A stretch of DNA of 64,000 nt from Oryzobacter faecalis (GCF_046764005.1 NZ_JBKOFW010000003.1:1-64000); one strand, 5' to 3'. Positions 1 through 8,908 are shown, numbered from the stretch's first letter. Notes: generated by a model from the sequence alone, not told the origin. Numbers and translations: made by a program.

Positions 1-447
1 ATGATCCTCAAGACCTTGAACCTGCTGGACAACATCTACATGCTCGCCATCGTCTACGGCGCGGTGAACCTGCCGGTGACCGTGTGGATGATGCGCTCGT
101 TCCTGCTCGAGGTGCCCTTCGAGATCATCGAGGCCGCCCGCGTCGACGGCGCCGGGCTGTTCCGCGAGATCGTGCGGGTCGTGCTGCCCCTGGTCCTGCC
201 CGGGGTCGCCGCCGCGGCGCTCATCACGTTCATCTTCTCCTGGAACGAGTACTTCCTCGCCACGCTGCTCACCTCCTCCGCCGCCCGCACGACCCCGCCG
301 TTCCTCGGCTCGTTCGTCGACGGCCGCGGGCAGTTCCTCGCGGTGCTCTCCGCCGCGGCCACCATCGCCGCCCTGCCGGTCATCATCGCCGGCTGGGTCG
401 CGCAGAAGCAGCTCGTCCGTGGCCTGTCGATGGGCGCCATCAAGTGA
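1..447 (+). CDS. Carbohydrate ABC transporter permease, C-terminal part
   Basis: Inner-membrane permease subunit of a binding-protein-dependent sugar importer (MalG/UgpE type), cut by the window edge. The EAA loop is visible at about residues 42-62 (EAARVDGAG followed by a VLPLVLPG end); this cytoplasmic loop contacts the ATPase. Hydrophobic segments lie before and after it. Only 148 residues are present against about 270-300 for the family, so the first codon at base 1 is probably an internal Met. The stop overlaps the GTG of the following SDR (GTGA), so the two are co-translated. The substrate cannot be read from this fragment. Confidence 0.85.
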   Translation: MILKTLNLLDNIYMLAIVYGAVNLPVTVWMMRSFLLEVPFEIIEAARVDGAGLFREIVRVVLPLVLPGVAAAALITFIFSWNEYFLATLLTSSAARTTPPFLGSFVDGRGQFLAVLSAAATIAALPVIIAGWVAQKQLVRGLSMGAIK

Positions 448-1190
448 CCGGAGCCGAGACCCGCGACCTCGCGGGCACCGTCGTCGTCGTCACCGGAGCC
501 GGTGGCGGCATCGGCGGCGCCACGGCCCGCCTCCTCCTCGAGGACGGTGCGCGGGTCGTCGCCGGCGACCTGCGGGAGGACGCGGTCCGTCCGCTGCTCG
601 ACGAGTTCGGACCGGACCGGGTCGCCCTGGGGATCGGGGACGTCCGGTCGGCGGAGGCGTGCGACGCACTGGTCGCGGCCGGCGCCTCCGCCTTCGGGCG
701 GGTCGACTCGGTCGTGGCGAACGCCGCGGTCGGGTTCTACGGCGGCATCCTCGACGTGCCGGCGGAGCAGCTCGAGCTCATGGTCGACGTCAACGTCAAG
801 GGCACCGTGTGGGTGGCGAGGGCGGCGGTGCGCCAGTTCCGTGCCCAGGGCGGCGGCGGCGACCTCGTCATCATCGGGTCGGTCGCCGGGCTGCTGATCG
901 GCGGCGGCAAGGAGGCCGTGTACGCCGCGACCAAGGGCGCCCAGATCAACCTCGGCACGGCGCTCGACCGCGAGCTGCGCCGCGAGGGCATCCGGACCAG
1001 CGTCATCGCGCCCGCGGGGGTCAACACCCCGTTCGCCGCGGCCGACGGGCGCTTCGGTGAGGGCGACCCGGCGGACGGGCCGTTCATGCAGCCCGCCGAC
1101 ATCGCGGGCGCGGTCGTGCACACGCTGCGCCAGCCGCGCCGGATGCGGACCGAGCTGTGGACGATGTGGAGCCTCGCCGAGGAGCACTGA
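444..1190 (+). CDS. SDR-family NAD(P)-dependent oxidoreductase
   Basis: Classical short-chain dehydrogenase/reductase of 248 residues. The cofactor motif TGAGGGIG is at about 17-24, NAA at 93-95, the catalytic Ser in IIGS (146) and YAATK with Tyr160 and Lys164. I take the GTG at 444 because it overlaps the stop of the upstream permease and puts the Rossmann motif at the usual distance from the N-terminus; open frame further upstream reads antisense-like Arg-rich sequence. Linkage to a sugar transporter suggests a polyol or sugar oxidoreductase, which is inference. A hairpin and a tRNA on the other strand follow. Confidence 0.88.
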   Translation: MTGAETRDLAGTVVVVTGAGGGIGGATARLLLEDGARVVAGDLREDAVRPLLDEFGPDRVALGIGDVRSAEACDALVAAGASAFGRVDSVVANAAVGFYGGILDVPAEQLELMVDVNVKGTVWVARAAVRQFRAQGGGGDLVIIGSVAGLLIGGGKEAVYAATKGAQINLGTALDRELRREGIRTSVIAPAGVNTPFAAADGRFGEGDPADGPFMQPADIAGAVVHTLRQPRRMRTELWTMWSLAEEH

Positions 1191-1270
1191 CCCCGGGCCG
1201 ACATCGACCAATAGGGCGATCTTGTCCCGGGGCGCGGAGGCGGAGGGAGCCGGGCATCCCTCCGCTCCGG

Positions 1271-1311
1271 CAACGGAAAACCCCGGAAGCGAGCTCCCGG
1301 GGTTTCCGTTG
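1271..1311. terminator. Hairpin between SDR gene and tRNA-Ser
   Basis: Two arms of about 15 bp (CAACGGAAA..CCCCGG and CCGGGGTTTCCGTTG) with one bulged A and a 9-nt loop. It lies between the SDR stop and the 3' end of the minus-strand tRNA, so it could end transcription from both sides. There is no clear T-run. Confidence 0.6.
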
Positions 1312-1313
1312 CG

Positions 1314-1403
1314 CGGAGGCGGAGGGATTTGAACCCTCGATGGGCTTGAGACCCAAACCGCATTAGCAGTGCGGCGCCATAGACCGGACTAGGCGACGCC
1401 TCC
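1314..1403 (-). tRNA. tRNA-Ser(GCU)
   Basis: A 90-nt gene on the minus strand. The acceptor stem pairs GGAGGCG with CGCCTCC, the T-loop reads GGTTCAAATCC, and the anticodon loop CTGCTAA gives anticodon GCU. The long variable arm (gtttgggtctcaagcccatc) is typical of serine tRNAs. The 3' CCA is not encoded. Confidence 0.95.
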
Positions 1404-1509
1404 AACGAAGGGACAGGTTAACCGGCGCCACCGTCGCCGGGCAAAGCGGCCCGACCCGCGGGCCGTCCGCGGCCCGGCGGTTCGGCGGACGGAGTCGCCG
1501 GTGGGCTGC

Positions 1510-1515
1510 CACACT
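1510..1515 (+). promoter_or_regulatory. Possible leaderless -10 element
   Basis: CACACT lies 7 nt before the ATG at 1523, and no Shine-Dalgarno sequence is visible. The spacing suits a leaderless transcript beginning at the start codon. The same hexamer precedes the methyltransferase at 9511. Confidence 0.3.
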
Positions 1516-1522
1516 GCCCGCC

Positions 1523-2104
1523 ATGACCATCCCGGGGGGTCCGCCGGCTCCGGCACCCCACCCGCCTCACCCCGCTGCCCACCAGCCCGGGTACGCCTCG
1601 GCGGCTCCCGGTCCGTGGCCGCCCCCGGGCGCCCTCGCCTGGCCCGGGCCCCCGCCGGAGGCGCGCGACCGCACCGCACGGACCCTCGGCATCCTCGGCA
1701 TCGTCGCGGGAGGTCTGGCGCTGTCGGTCCAGCTCGCGATGCTCGTCGTGCCGTTCGTCTTCATGGGCCTGCTCTTCGGTCTCGACGAGGGCCTCGTCGA
1801 GGACGGGCTCGGGTACCCGCCGTCCGCCGAGCGCGTCACCGGCCGCGTCGACCCCGCCTCCGACGGCTCCGTCCGAGGACGCGACCTCGCCGACCGGGTG
1901 GGGGACGCCGTGGCGCGCGACGTGCCGTGGACCGGCGACGTGCGCCGCCTCGAGTGCGAGGACGTCGCCCGGGTCACCCCCGACGTGTCGGTGCTGTGCA
2001 CCGCCGGCGGCCAGGACCGGTGGTACGCCGTCGTCCGCTTCACCGCGACGAGCGGCGCGTTCGACGCCTACACCCTCTACGACCTCCAGGGAGAGAACTG
2101 GTGA
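1523..2104 (+). CDS. Pro-rich membrane-anchored protein of unknown function
   Basis: 193 residues. The N-terminal 50 or so are Pro/Ala-rich and probably cytoplasmic; hydrophobic segments at about 57-88 form one or two membrane spans; the remaining 105 residues look like a small extracytoplasmic domain with two cysteines (in LECED and VLCTAG). The layout matches the next gene (Pro-rich tail, membrane span, small Cys-containing domain), so the two may be diverged duplicates that work together. Their GTGA overlap supports co-translation. I do not recognise a functional family beyond a general resemblance to actinobacterial DUF4190/DUF4333-type envelope proteins. Confidence 0.75.
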   Translation: MTIPGGPPAPAPHPPHPAAHQPGYASAAPGPWPPPGALAWPGPPPEARDRTARTLGILGIVAGGLALSVQLAMLVVPFVFMGLLFGLDEGLVEDGLGYPPSAERVTGRVDPASDGSVRGRDLADRVGDAVARDVPWTGDVRRLECEDVARVTPDVSVLCTAGGQDRWYAVVRFTATSGAFDAYTLYDLQGENW

Positions 2105-2628
2105 CCACCCCACCGGAGCAGCCCCTCGTCCCCCCATCGATGCCGCCCCAGCACCCGGGGCAGACCGGTCCGCCGCAGTGGCCGGCCCACCCGGCGTACG
2201 GGCCGCCGGGCTGGGGCGCGCCGGCCCCGGAGACCGAGTCGGCGCGGGCGGTGCGGACGGCCCGCACCGCGCTCGGCTGGTCCATCGGCGCGGCCGTGGG
2301 TGCCGGCCTCGCCCTCGTCGTCGCCGCCGTCGCCGCGGTCGCCGGGGCCGGCGGCGCCCTCGAGGACGACTACTACTACGAGACCCTCCGCGGCGAGGTG
2401 GTCGGCCTTCCGGCGGGCTCCCGGCTCGACGGCGACCGCCTCGAGAAGCCCCTCGACGACCTCCTGCGCGACGCCGGCGTCTCGCAGGTCGACATCGAGT
2501 GTCCCGTCACCGCCGCCGTCACCGTGTCGACCGTCGTGGTCTGCCGGGGGACCGTGGACGACTACGACTGGACCGGCGTCGTCGTGTTCGAGGACGACGA
2601 GGGGTCGTTCGCCGTCATCGAGCTCTGA
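2101..2628 (+). CDS. DUF4333-like membrane-anchored protein
   Basis: 175 residues from the GTG that overlaps the preceding stop. Residues 1-55 are Pro/Gly-rich, 59-85 form one membrane helix, and the rest is a small domain with cysteines in DIECP and VVVCRGTVDDYDW, the Cys-x(n)-CxG pattern seen in DUF4333-type domains. Function unknown. The last 67 bases overlap, tail to tail, the convergent glycosyltransferase gene, so both 3' ends are coding on both strands. Confidence 0.75.
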   Translation: MTTPPEQPLVPPSMPPQHPGQTGPPQWPAHPAYGPPGWGAPAPETESARAVRTARTALGWSIGAAVGAGLALVVAAVAAVAGAGGALEDDYYYETLRGEVVGLPAGSRLDGDRLEKPLDDLLRDAGVSQVDIECPVTAAVTVSTVVVCRGTVDDYDWTGVVVFEDDEGSFAVIEL

Positions 2629-3833
2629 CGTCGTCGGCGCGCGCCGCGTCCTCGTGACGGCGACAGCCGCAGCGACGTCGGGGCGAACACCCACAGCTTC
2701 ATCGCGAGGAACTTCACGGCCGTCGCGACCGCGGTGGTCACCGCGACGACGCCCGTCTCGACCCAGGTGGGCGCCTCGGGGTTCGCCGTGTGCAGCAGGT
2801 CGAGCCCGGCGGTCGTCATGGCGAGGGTGAGGGCGAGGACGAGCAGGCCCTGCACCTGCTGCCTCCATGCCCCCGACCGTCCGCGGACGCGGAACGTCCA
2901 GCGCCGGTTGGCCCAGGTGTTGGCCACGGCAGCGACGAGGAGGGCGGCGGCGTTGGCCGGCGCGGCCTCCATCCCCTGACGGAGGAGAACGAAGCCGCCG
3001 AGGTGGAGCACCGTCGACAGCACGCCGATGACGGCGAAGACGAGCAGCTCGCCCCCCATCGAGCGGGGCACCTCCGCCGGGCCACGGCCGATCCGCTCGG
3101 CGATCTCGTCGACCGGCAGCCGGTGGCGGGCCAGGGCGGTGCCGACCCGCCACATCCCGCGCAGGTCGTCGAGGGCGGTCGAGGCGAGGGCGACCCGGCT
3201 GTCGGGGTCGTCGTACCAGTCGACCGGGACCTCGTGGATGCGCAGGCCGCAGCGTTCGGCGAGCACGAGCAGCTCGGTGTCGAAGAACCACGTCGTGTCC
3301 TCGACGAGCGGGAGCAGCTCGCGGGCGACGTCGGCCCGGATCGCCTTGAAGCCGCACTGTGCGTCGGTGAAGCGGGCGCCCAAGGCGGCTCGGAGCAGCA
3401 GGTTGTAGCCGCGCGAGATGACCTCGCGCTTCGCGCCGCGCACGACCCGCGACGAACGGTGCAGCCGGCTGCCGATGGCGAGGTCGGAGTGGCCCGACAG
3501 CAGCGGCGCGACGAGCGGCCACAGGGCGTCGAGGTCGGTGGACAGGTCGACGTCCGTGTAGGCGAGGACGAGGGCGTCGGACTCGCTCCAGACCCGGGCG
3601 AGGGCGCGGCCCCGGCCCTTCTGCTCGATCCGCACGGCCCGGACGCCGGGGAGCGTGGCGCCGAGGTGCGTCGCGACGTCCCACGTGAGGTCGGTGCTCG
3701 CGTTGTCGGCGAGGGTGATCCTGAAGGGGTAGGGGAACGTCTCGACGAGGTGGGTGTGGAGCCGGTGCACGGAGGCCGCGAGGACGGCCTCCTCGTCGTG
3801 CACCGGGACCACGAGGTCGAGGACCGTCGTCAC
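2562..3833 (-). CDS. GT2 glycosyltransferase with C-terminal GtrA membrane domain
   Basis: 423 residues. Residues 5-235 are a DPM1/DpgS-like GT2 fold with VVPVHDEE at the start, DNASTD near residue 42 and a TDVDLSTD acidic motif. Such enzymes move a sugar from a nucleotide donor to polyprenyl phosphate on the inner face of the membrane. Residues 265-385 give four helices of GtrA type, which help flip the lipid-linked sugar. The Arg/Ser-rich final 35 residues lie in the overlap with the convergent gene and look like a late extension. Its start overlaps the stop of the GT39 gene (ATGA), so the two enzymes probably act in sequence. Confidence 0.9.
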   Translation of the reverse strand: MTTVLDLVVPVHDEEAVLAASVHRLHTHLVETFPYPFRITLADNASTDLTWDVATHLGATLPGVRAVRIEQKGRGRALARVWSESDALVLAYTDVDLSTDLDALWPLVAPLLSGHSDLAIGSRLHRSSRVVRGAKREVISRGYNLLLRAALGARFTDAQCGFKAIRADVARELLPLVEDTTWFFDTELLVLAERCGLRIHEVPVDWYDDPDSRVALASTALDDLRGMWRVGTALARHRLPVDEIAERIGRGPAEVPRSMGGELLVFAVIGVLSTVLHLGGFVLLRQGMEAAPANAAALLVAAVANTWANRRWTFRVRGRSGAWRQQVQGLLVLALTLAMTTAGLDLLHTANPEAPTWVETGVVAVTTAVATAVKFLAMKLWVFAPTSLRLSPSRGRGARRRRQSSMTANDPSSSSNTTTPVQS

Positions 3834-5875
3834 GACGCGCTCCCGGTGAGCGGCTGGGTGAGGTCGTAGAAGCTCTGCCCGCCGATCGTCACCTCCGTGA
3901 AGGTCGCGGCCACCCAGGTCGCGATCTCGCTCGAGGCGCTCGAGCCACCGTTCTGGCCGCGGAACCCTCCGCCCGCGAGGAACCAGTGGATGTCACCGTC
4001 GGCCACGTACTGCTGGAACTGCGCGAGGGTCGGGGCCGGGTCGGAGCCGTTGAACCCGCCGATCGCCATCACCGGCTCCTCCGTGGCCAGCTGCAGCCCT
4101 GCCGCGTTCTGCGACCCGACGGCGGCGGCAACCCAGCGGTAGGAGGCGGCATCGGCCGTGAGGGCCGAGACGACCTCGGCGTCGGGGGTCGTGGCGTCCA
4201 GGAGGCCGCCCATCCCGCCTTGTCGAGTTGCCGTCGTCGCGCCGGGTGGCATGCCACCGCCGAACCCACCGCGCATCCCGTCCCCGAACGGCCCGCTTCC
4301 GGTCGAGGGTCCCGCCGTCACGATCGAGCCGGAGTGCGCGCTGGCCAGGGTCGTGGCGCTGTACGCCGCGGGACCGGCCAGGGCCGCGACCACGGCGGCC
4401 ACCGCCGCGGCCCGGACGGCGGCCGTGTGGAGGCGCCCGGCGAGCAGCAGCAGGAGGGCCGAGGCAACTCCGGTCGCGAGGACGACGAGGCGCAGCCAGC
4501 TGCCGTACTCCGTCGTGCGCGAGAGGAGGAGGAAGCCCCAGCCGGCGCCGAGGAGGGTGGCGACTGCGAGCACGACCGATCCGGTGAACCGGTCGCGGCG
4601 CGCCCACGCCTCGGCGGCACCCATCCCGACGACGGCGGCGATCGCCGGGGCCAGGGCGACGGTGTAGTACTCGTGGAAGATCCCTTGCATCAGGGAGAAC
4701 GTCAGGGTCGTGACGAGCATCCACCCACCCATGACGACGTACGCCGCGCGGCGCGAGTCGGTGCGGGCGGCCCTGCCGCGGAACGCGATCCCGCCGACGA
4801 GGAGGAACAGCGCGGCGGGGAGCAGCCATGAGACCTGGCCCCCCACCGACGAGTCGAGCATGCGGAACAGGCCGACGCCCGCCGAGAACCCGCCGCCTCC
4901 GCCGCCATCGCCGACACGGCCCACCTCGGTGCCGTCGAGCCGGCCGAGGCCGTTGTAGCCGAAGGTCAGCTCGAGGAAGGAGTCGGCCTGGCTTCCTCCG
5001 ACGTAGGGGCGCATCGAGGCGGGCACGAGCTCGACGAGGGCGACCCACCAGCCGGCCGACGCCACCGTGGCCCCGACCGCGGCGAGCGCCCCGAGGAGGC
5101 GGCGACGGACCGTCGTGTCCGCGAGCAGCATCCACGCGATGCCGAGTGCCGGGACGACGAGCAGCACCTGGAGGCTCTTGGTGAGGAAGCCGAGGCCGAC
5201 GAACACGCCCGCCAGCGCCATCCATCGGATCGAGCCCCTGTCGACCGCTTGGAGGGTCGCCCAGGCCGCCAGGGCCATGAGCAGGGTCAGCAGCGCGTCG
5301 GGGTTGTTGAACCGGAACATGAGGACGGCGACGGGCGTGAGCGCCAGGGCTGCCCCGGCGACGAGGCCGGCCCCGGCGCCGAAGCGGCGCTTCACGGTGG
5401 CGTGCACGACCGCGACGGTGCCGACGCCCATGAGGACCTGGGGGAGGAGGATGGCGAAGGAGCTGAGCCCGAGCAGCCGCACCGAGAGCGCCATGACCCA
5501 CAAGGCGGCGGGGGGCTTGTCGACGGTGATGGCGTTGCCCGCGTCGAAGCTGCCCCAGAGGAACGCCGACCACGAGTCGGCTCCCGCCTGCACCGCGGCG
5601 CTGTAGAAGGCGTTGGCCCATCCGCTCGAGGTCAGGTTCCACAGGTAGGCGCCGGCCGTCGCCGCGAGGAGCGCGAGGAGTGCCGGTCGCGCCCACGGGG
5701 GGTCGCCCTCGGGGCCGCGGACGAGCCGGCGTGCGCGGCCGGCCGCGGACCCACCGGGCGGCCGCTCCGCCTCGCCGGGCCGCGCCGGCGCCGTGCCGGC
5801 ATGCGTGCCGGCATGCGTGCCGGCAGGGGTCGTCCGGGGGGCGGTGTCGGGCGCGGGCAGGGTCGCGGTGTCCAT
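3830..5875 (-). CDS. ArnT/PMT-like GT39 membrane glycosyltransferase
   Basis: 681 residues. Many membrane helices run from about residue 55 to 540, with the family motif ITVDKPPAALW in the first periplasmic loop and FRFNNPDALL further on; a soluble outer-face domain follows (about 575-681, with MAIGGFNGSDPAPT). Enzymes of this type take a sugar from polyprenyl phosphate and transfer it to an extracytoplasmic acceptor, which fits the co-translated GT2/GtrA partner that would supply the lipid donor. I place the start at the ATG at 5875 (MDTATLP), since the earlier in-frame Met would overlap the divergent GNAT gene. The N-terminus contains an AGTH repeat. Confidence 0.88.
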   Translation of the reverse strand: MDTATLPAPDTAPRTTPAGTHAGTHAGTAPARPGEAERPPGGSAAGRARRLVRGPEGDPPWARPALLALLAATAGAYLWNLTSSGWANAFYSAAVQAGADSWSAFLWGSFDAGNAITVDKPPAALWVMALSVRLLGLSSFAILLPQVLMGVGTVAVVHATVKRRFGAGAGLVAGAALALTPVAVLMFRFNNPDALLTLLMALAAWATLQAVDRGSIRWMALAGVFVGLGFLTKSLQVLLVVPALGIAWMLLADTTVRRRLLGALAAVGATVASAGWWVALVELVPASMRPYVGGSQADSFLELTFGYNGLGRLDGTEVGRVGDGGGGGGFSAGVGLFRMLDSSVGGQVSWLLPAALFLLVGGIAFRGRAARTDSRRAAYVVMGGWMLVTTLTFSLMQGIFHEYYTVALAPAIAAVVGMGAAEAWARRDRFTGSVVLAVATLLGAGWGFLLLSRTTEYGSWLRLVVLATGVASALLLLLAGRLHTAAVRAAAVAAVVAALAGPAAYSATTLASAHSGSIVTAGPSTGSGPFGDGMRGGFGGGMPPGATTATRQGGMGGLLDATTPDAEVVSALTADAASYRWVAAAVGSQNAAGLQLATEEPVMAIGGFNGSDPAPTLAQFQQYVADGDIHWFLAGGGFRGQNGGSSASSEIATWVAATFTEVTIGGQSFYDLTQPLTGSAS
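5793..5825. repeat. 12-bp tandem repeat inside the GT39 gene
   Basis: GTGCCGGCATGC occurs 2.75 times in tandem. It encodes the AGTHAGTHAGT stretch in the disordered N-terminus of the GT39 protein, so it is a coding microsatellite that could change length without shifting frame. Confidence 0.85.
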
Positions 5876-6002
5876 GTCGTCCACGGTCGGACGCCGCGCT
5901 GTGGCGTGGCTGTGGCGCCCCTGTTTCCCCTCTGCGAGTGCGCAACTGGTCGCGCCGACCACCACGTCTGCACTCGCCGGCGGTGGGTGGGAGGATGGCG
6001 GC

Positions 6003-6545
6003 GTGCCAGCGCCACCGCCCCGGGAGCCGACCTCCACCGACGCGGCGAACGGGTCGGTCGAGATCCGGCGCGCGCGGCCCGACGACCTCGACGTGGCGGG
6101 CGACCTGACGGCCGACGCCTACGTCGGCGCCGGTGTGATTCCGGCCGACGCCCCCTACCTCGCCTTCCTGCGCGACGCCGCGCACCGCGACCGCGAGGCC
6201 GAGCTGTGGGTGGCCGAGGTCGACGGTGTCGTGGTCGGCACGGTCACCTACGTCGAGCCGGGGTCGGCACTCGTCGAGATCGCCCGCGTGGACGAGGCCG
6301 AGATGCGGTCGCTCGCCGTGTCACCCGCAGCGACGGGTGCCGGAGTGGGAGAGGCGTTGACGCGCCACGTCATCGAGCTCGCGCGCTCGCGCGGGTACGG
6401 AGCGCTCGTCCTCAGCTCGTCGACGACGATGCACGCCGCCCACCGGCTCTACGGCCGTCTCGGCTTCGCGCGCCTCCCCGAGCGGGACTGGTCGCCGGTC
6501 GCCGACGTCCACCTCGTCGCCTACATCCTCCCCCTCCGCGAGTGA
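6003..6545 (+). CDS. GNAT-family N-acetyltransferase
   Basis: 180 residues from a GTG preceded by GGGAGG with about 9 nt spacing. A single GNAT fold: MRSLAVSPAATGAGVGEAL is the acetyl-CoA pyrophosphate loop (R/Q-x-x-G-x-G/A type) and LYGRLGFARL the C-terminal signature. The acceptor is not predictable. The gene is divergent from the GT39 gene, and its 3' end faces the histidine kinase gene across a 50-bp palindrome. Confidence 0.85.
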   Translation: MPAPPPREPTSTDAANGSVEIRRARPDDLDVAGDLTADAYVGAGVIPADAPYLAFLRDAAHRDREAELWVAEVDGVVVGTVTYVEPGSALVEIARVDEAEMRSLAVSPAATGAGVGEALTRHVIELARSRGYGALVLSSSTTMHAAHRLYGRLGFARLPERDWSPVADVHLVAYILPLRE

Positions 6546-6555
6546 GCTCTCACCG

Positions 6556-6605
6556 CGAACGTGGGTGAAGATCGTCGGCCGGCCGACGATCTTCACCCGC
6601 GTTCG
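6556..6605. terminator. Near-perfect 50-bp palindrome between convergent genes
   Basis: Outer arms CGAACG/CGTTCG and inner 18-bp arms GGGTGAAGATCGTCGGCC/GGCCGACGATCTTCACCC meet at a GGCCGGCC centre with almost no loop and one mismatch. It sits between the stops of the GNAT and sensor kinase genes, so a bidirectional terminator is the simplest reading. Confidence 0.7.
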
Positions 6606-6629
6606 AGGGAGGCCCCCCGCGGATGCCGC

Positions 6630-8099
6630 TCAGCCGGAGGGGAGGAGCACCGAGAACGTGGTGTCGCCGGGGCGGCTCGCGAGCTCGACCCGCCCACCGT
6701 GCGCCTGACCGACGGCCGCGACGATGCTCAGCCCGAGTCCGGTCGAGCCCCCGGCGCGCGTCCGGGCGTCGTCGCCGCGGGTGAAGCGCTCGAACACGCT
6801 GGCCTGCAACGGTTCCGGCACCCCCGGCCCGTCATCGGACACCGAGACGCGCACGTGCCCGCCCTCGGGTCGCACCCGGGTGACGACCTTCGTTCCGGGC
6901 GGTGTGTGCGTGCGGGCGTTGGCGAGCAGGTTGGCGAGCAGCTGGTGGAGGCGGGCCCGGTCGCCGGGTACCTCCACGGGCTCCGCGGGGAGGTCGAGCT
7001 CCCAGGCGTGGTCGGGCGACGCGGCGTGGGCGTCGCTCACGGCGTTGACGGCCAGGAGGGACAGGTCGACCGGCTCTCGCTCGAGCGGGCGCCCCGCGTC
7101 GAGGCGGGCGAGGAGGAGGAGGTCCTCGACGAGCTCCTGCATCCGCAGGGCCTCCGACTCGACCCGGCTGATCGCGTGGGTCACGTTCTCGGGCACCGGT
7201 TCCCGCTCGCGGCGGGTCAGCTCGGCGTAGCCCCGGATCGAGGCGAGCGGCGTCCGCAGCTCGTGCGAGGCGTCGGCGACGAACTGGCGGACCTGGGTCT
7301 CGCTCTCCTGACGGGCCTGGAGCGCCGACTCGACGTTGTCGAGCATCGTGTTGATGGCGTGGGCGACCTGCCCGACCTCGGTGCGCTCGTCGGCGTCGGC
7401 CTCGGGCACGCGCACGGCGAGGGCGACGTCTCCGGAGTCGAGCTTGAGCCTGGAGACGCCGCGGGCCGTGGCCGCGACGCGGTCGAGCGGGGCGAGGCTG
7501 CGGCGGATGACGATCGTGCCGCCGAACGCCACCAGGGCCAGGCCGACGGCGGTCCCGCCGGCGACGACGGCGACGAGCCGCTCGGTGAGCTCCTCGACCG
7601 GGGCCGTGGACAGCCCGACGACGAGCAGGTCGCCGGTGGACAGCGCCCGCGAGGTCACGAGGTAGGTGCCGATGCCGTCGCCGAGGTCGATGCGAACGGG
7701 GGCCGAGCCGACCGCCACCTGGCTGAGCGTCGCGATCTGGGCGTCGGTGAGGACGGTGTACCGGCCCCGCTGGTCGACGACAGAGTTCACCGCCACGCCG
7801 AGGACGTCGACCGCCACCGCACCGGTCGACGTCAGCTCGAGGACGAGCGTGTCGCCGCTCCCGGGCGTGCGGAACGGGGCGCCGGGGAAGCCGGCCGGCG
7901 GCACGCGCGCGTCGCCTCCGCGGCGGTCGTCGACGCGGGTCAGCGACGTCTGGAGGTCGGCGGCGAGCTGGCGCTCGAGGTACTGCTGCGTGAAGACCAG
8001 GGTCAGGGCGCCGACGGCGAGCATGGTCAGCGCCAGCAGCGACAGCACCGACGCGAGGAGCTTCGTCCGCAGGGTCCAGCGGGAGACGGGGTGGGGCAT
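6630..8099 (-). CDS. Two-component sensor histidine kinase (HAMP, HisKA)
   Basis: 489 residues. TM1 at about 12-35, an extracytoplasmic sensor region of about 140 residues, TM2 at about 174-197, HAMP to about 255, HisKA with ASHELRTP (phospho-acceptor His279), then HATPase_c with N-box (NLLANARTH), G1 (DDGPGVP) and G2 (TGLGLS). It phosphorylates the adjacent response regulator, which lies upstream on the same strand with a 24-bp gap. The architecture resembles mycobacterial TrcS/TcrY. The signal is unknown; the divergent Gly-rich membrane protein may be a target or partner. Confidence 0.92.
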   Translation of the reverse strand: MPHPVSRWTLRTKLLASVLSLLALTMLAVGALTLVFTQQYLERQLAADLQTSLTRVDDRRGGDARVPPAGFPGAPFRTPGSGDTLVLELTSTGAVAVDVLGVAVNSVVDQRGRYTVLTDAQIATLSQVAVGSAPVRIDLGDGIGTYLVTSRALSTGDLLVVGLSTAPVEELTERLVAVVAGGTAVGLALVAFGGTIVIRRSLAPLDRVAATARGVSRLKLDSGDVALAVRVPEADADERTEVGQVAHAINTMLDNVESALQARQESETQVRQFVADASHELRTPLASIRGYAELTRREREPVPENVTHAISRVESEALRMQELVEDLLLLARLDAGRPLEREPVDLSLLAVNAVSDAHAASPDHAWELDLPAEPVEVPGDRARLHQLLANLLANARTHTPPGTKVVTRVRPEGGHVRVSVSDDGPGVPEPLQASVFERFTRGDDARTRAGGSTGLGLSIVAAVGQAHGGRVELASRPGDTTFSVLLPSG

Positions 8100-8123
8100 G
8101 AGCCGGTCCTGGGACGGGTCCGC

Positions 8124-8864
8124 TCAGTCGGCGGGCTTGAGGACGTACCCGACGCCACGCATCGTGTGGATCATCGGGGTGCGGCCCGCGTCGATCTTCT
8201 TGCGGAGGTAGGAGATGTAGAGCTCGACGACGTTGGCCTGGCCGCCGAAGTCGTAGTTCCACACCCGGTCGAGGATCTGCGCCTTCGACAGCACGCGCTT
8301 CGGGTTGCGCATGAGGTAGCGCAACAGCTCGAACTCGGTGGCCGTGAGGTGGATGTCGGCGCCACCGCGGGTGACCTCGTGGCTGTCCTCGTCCATCGTC
8401 AGGTCGCCGACCACGAGGAGGGCGTTGGCGTCGTCGGCCGCGACGGTGGTGCGGCGCATGAGGGCGCGCAGGCGGGCCACGACCTCCTCGAGGCTGAAGG
8501 GCTTGGTGACGTAGTCGTCGCCGCCGGCGGTCAGGCCCGCGACACGGTCCTCGACGGCGTCCTTGGCCGTGAGGAAGAGGACGGGCACGTGGGGGTTCTC
8601 GCCGCGCATGCGCCGCATGACCTCGAGCCCGTCGAAGTCGGGGAGCATCATGTCGAGGACGACGGCGTCGGGACCGAACTCCTTGGCCGCGCGGACCGCC
8701 GCGACACCGCTGCCCGCGCTGCGGACCTCCCAGCCCTCGTAGCGCAGCGCCATCGAGAGCAGCTCGGTGAGGTTGGGCTCGTCGTCGACGACGAGGACCC
8801 GCACGGGACTGCCGTCGGGGCGCCTGAGCGCGGATGCCGTCTGTCGCGTGGTCGTCGTCGCCAT
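8124..8864 (-). CDS. OmpR/PhoB-family response regulator
   Basis: 246 residues. Receiver domain at about 21-135 with Asp71 as phospho-acceptor, acidic pair DDE near the start and Lys in YVTKPF; winged-helix DNA-binding domain at about 150-243 (LTATEFELLRYL, VELYISYLRKK, MRGVGYVLKP). Start taken at the ATG at 8864; an in-frame GTG lies three codons upstream. It is followed by its kinase and is divergent from a small membrane protein. CCTGTG direct repeats lie 45-71 bp upstream of the start, a plausible binding site for this or another OmpR-type protein. Resembles TrcR/TcrX of mycobacteria. Confidence 0.93.
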   Translation of the reverse strand: MATTTTRQTASALRRPDGSPVRVLVVDDEPNLTELLSMALRYEGWEVRSAGSGVAAVRAAKEFGPDAVVLDMMLPDFDGLEVMRRMRGENPHVPVLFLTAKDAVEDRVAGLTAGGDDYVTKPFSLEEVVARLRALMRRTTVAADDANALLVVGDLTMDEDSHEVTRGGADIHLTATEFELLRYLMRNPKRVLSKAQILDRVWNYDFGGQANVVELYISYLRKKIDAGRTPMIHTMRGVGYVLKPAD

Positions 8865-8908
8865 GGTGTCCACTCTCTGCCCCTCCCCTTGGGGCGTGCC
8901 ATGCGCTT

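Noticed and set aside
5793..5825. The 12-bp repeat as an operator or CRISPR-like element
   Set aside because: Only 2.75 copies without spacers, in frame within the GT39 coding region.
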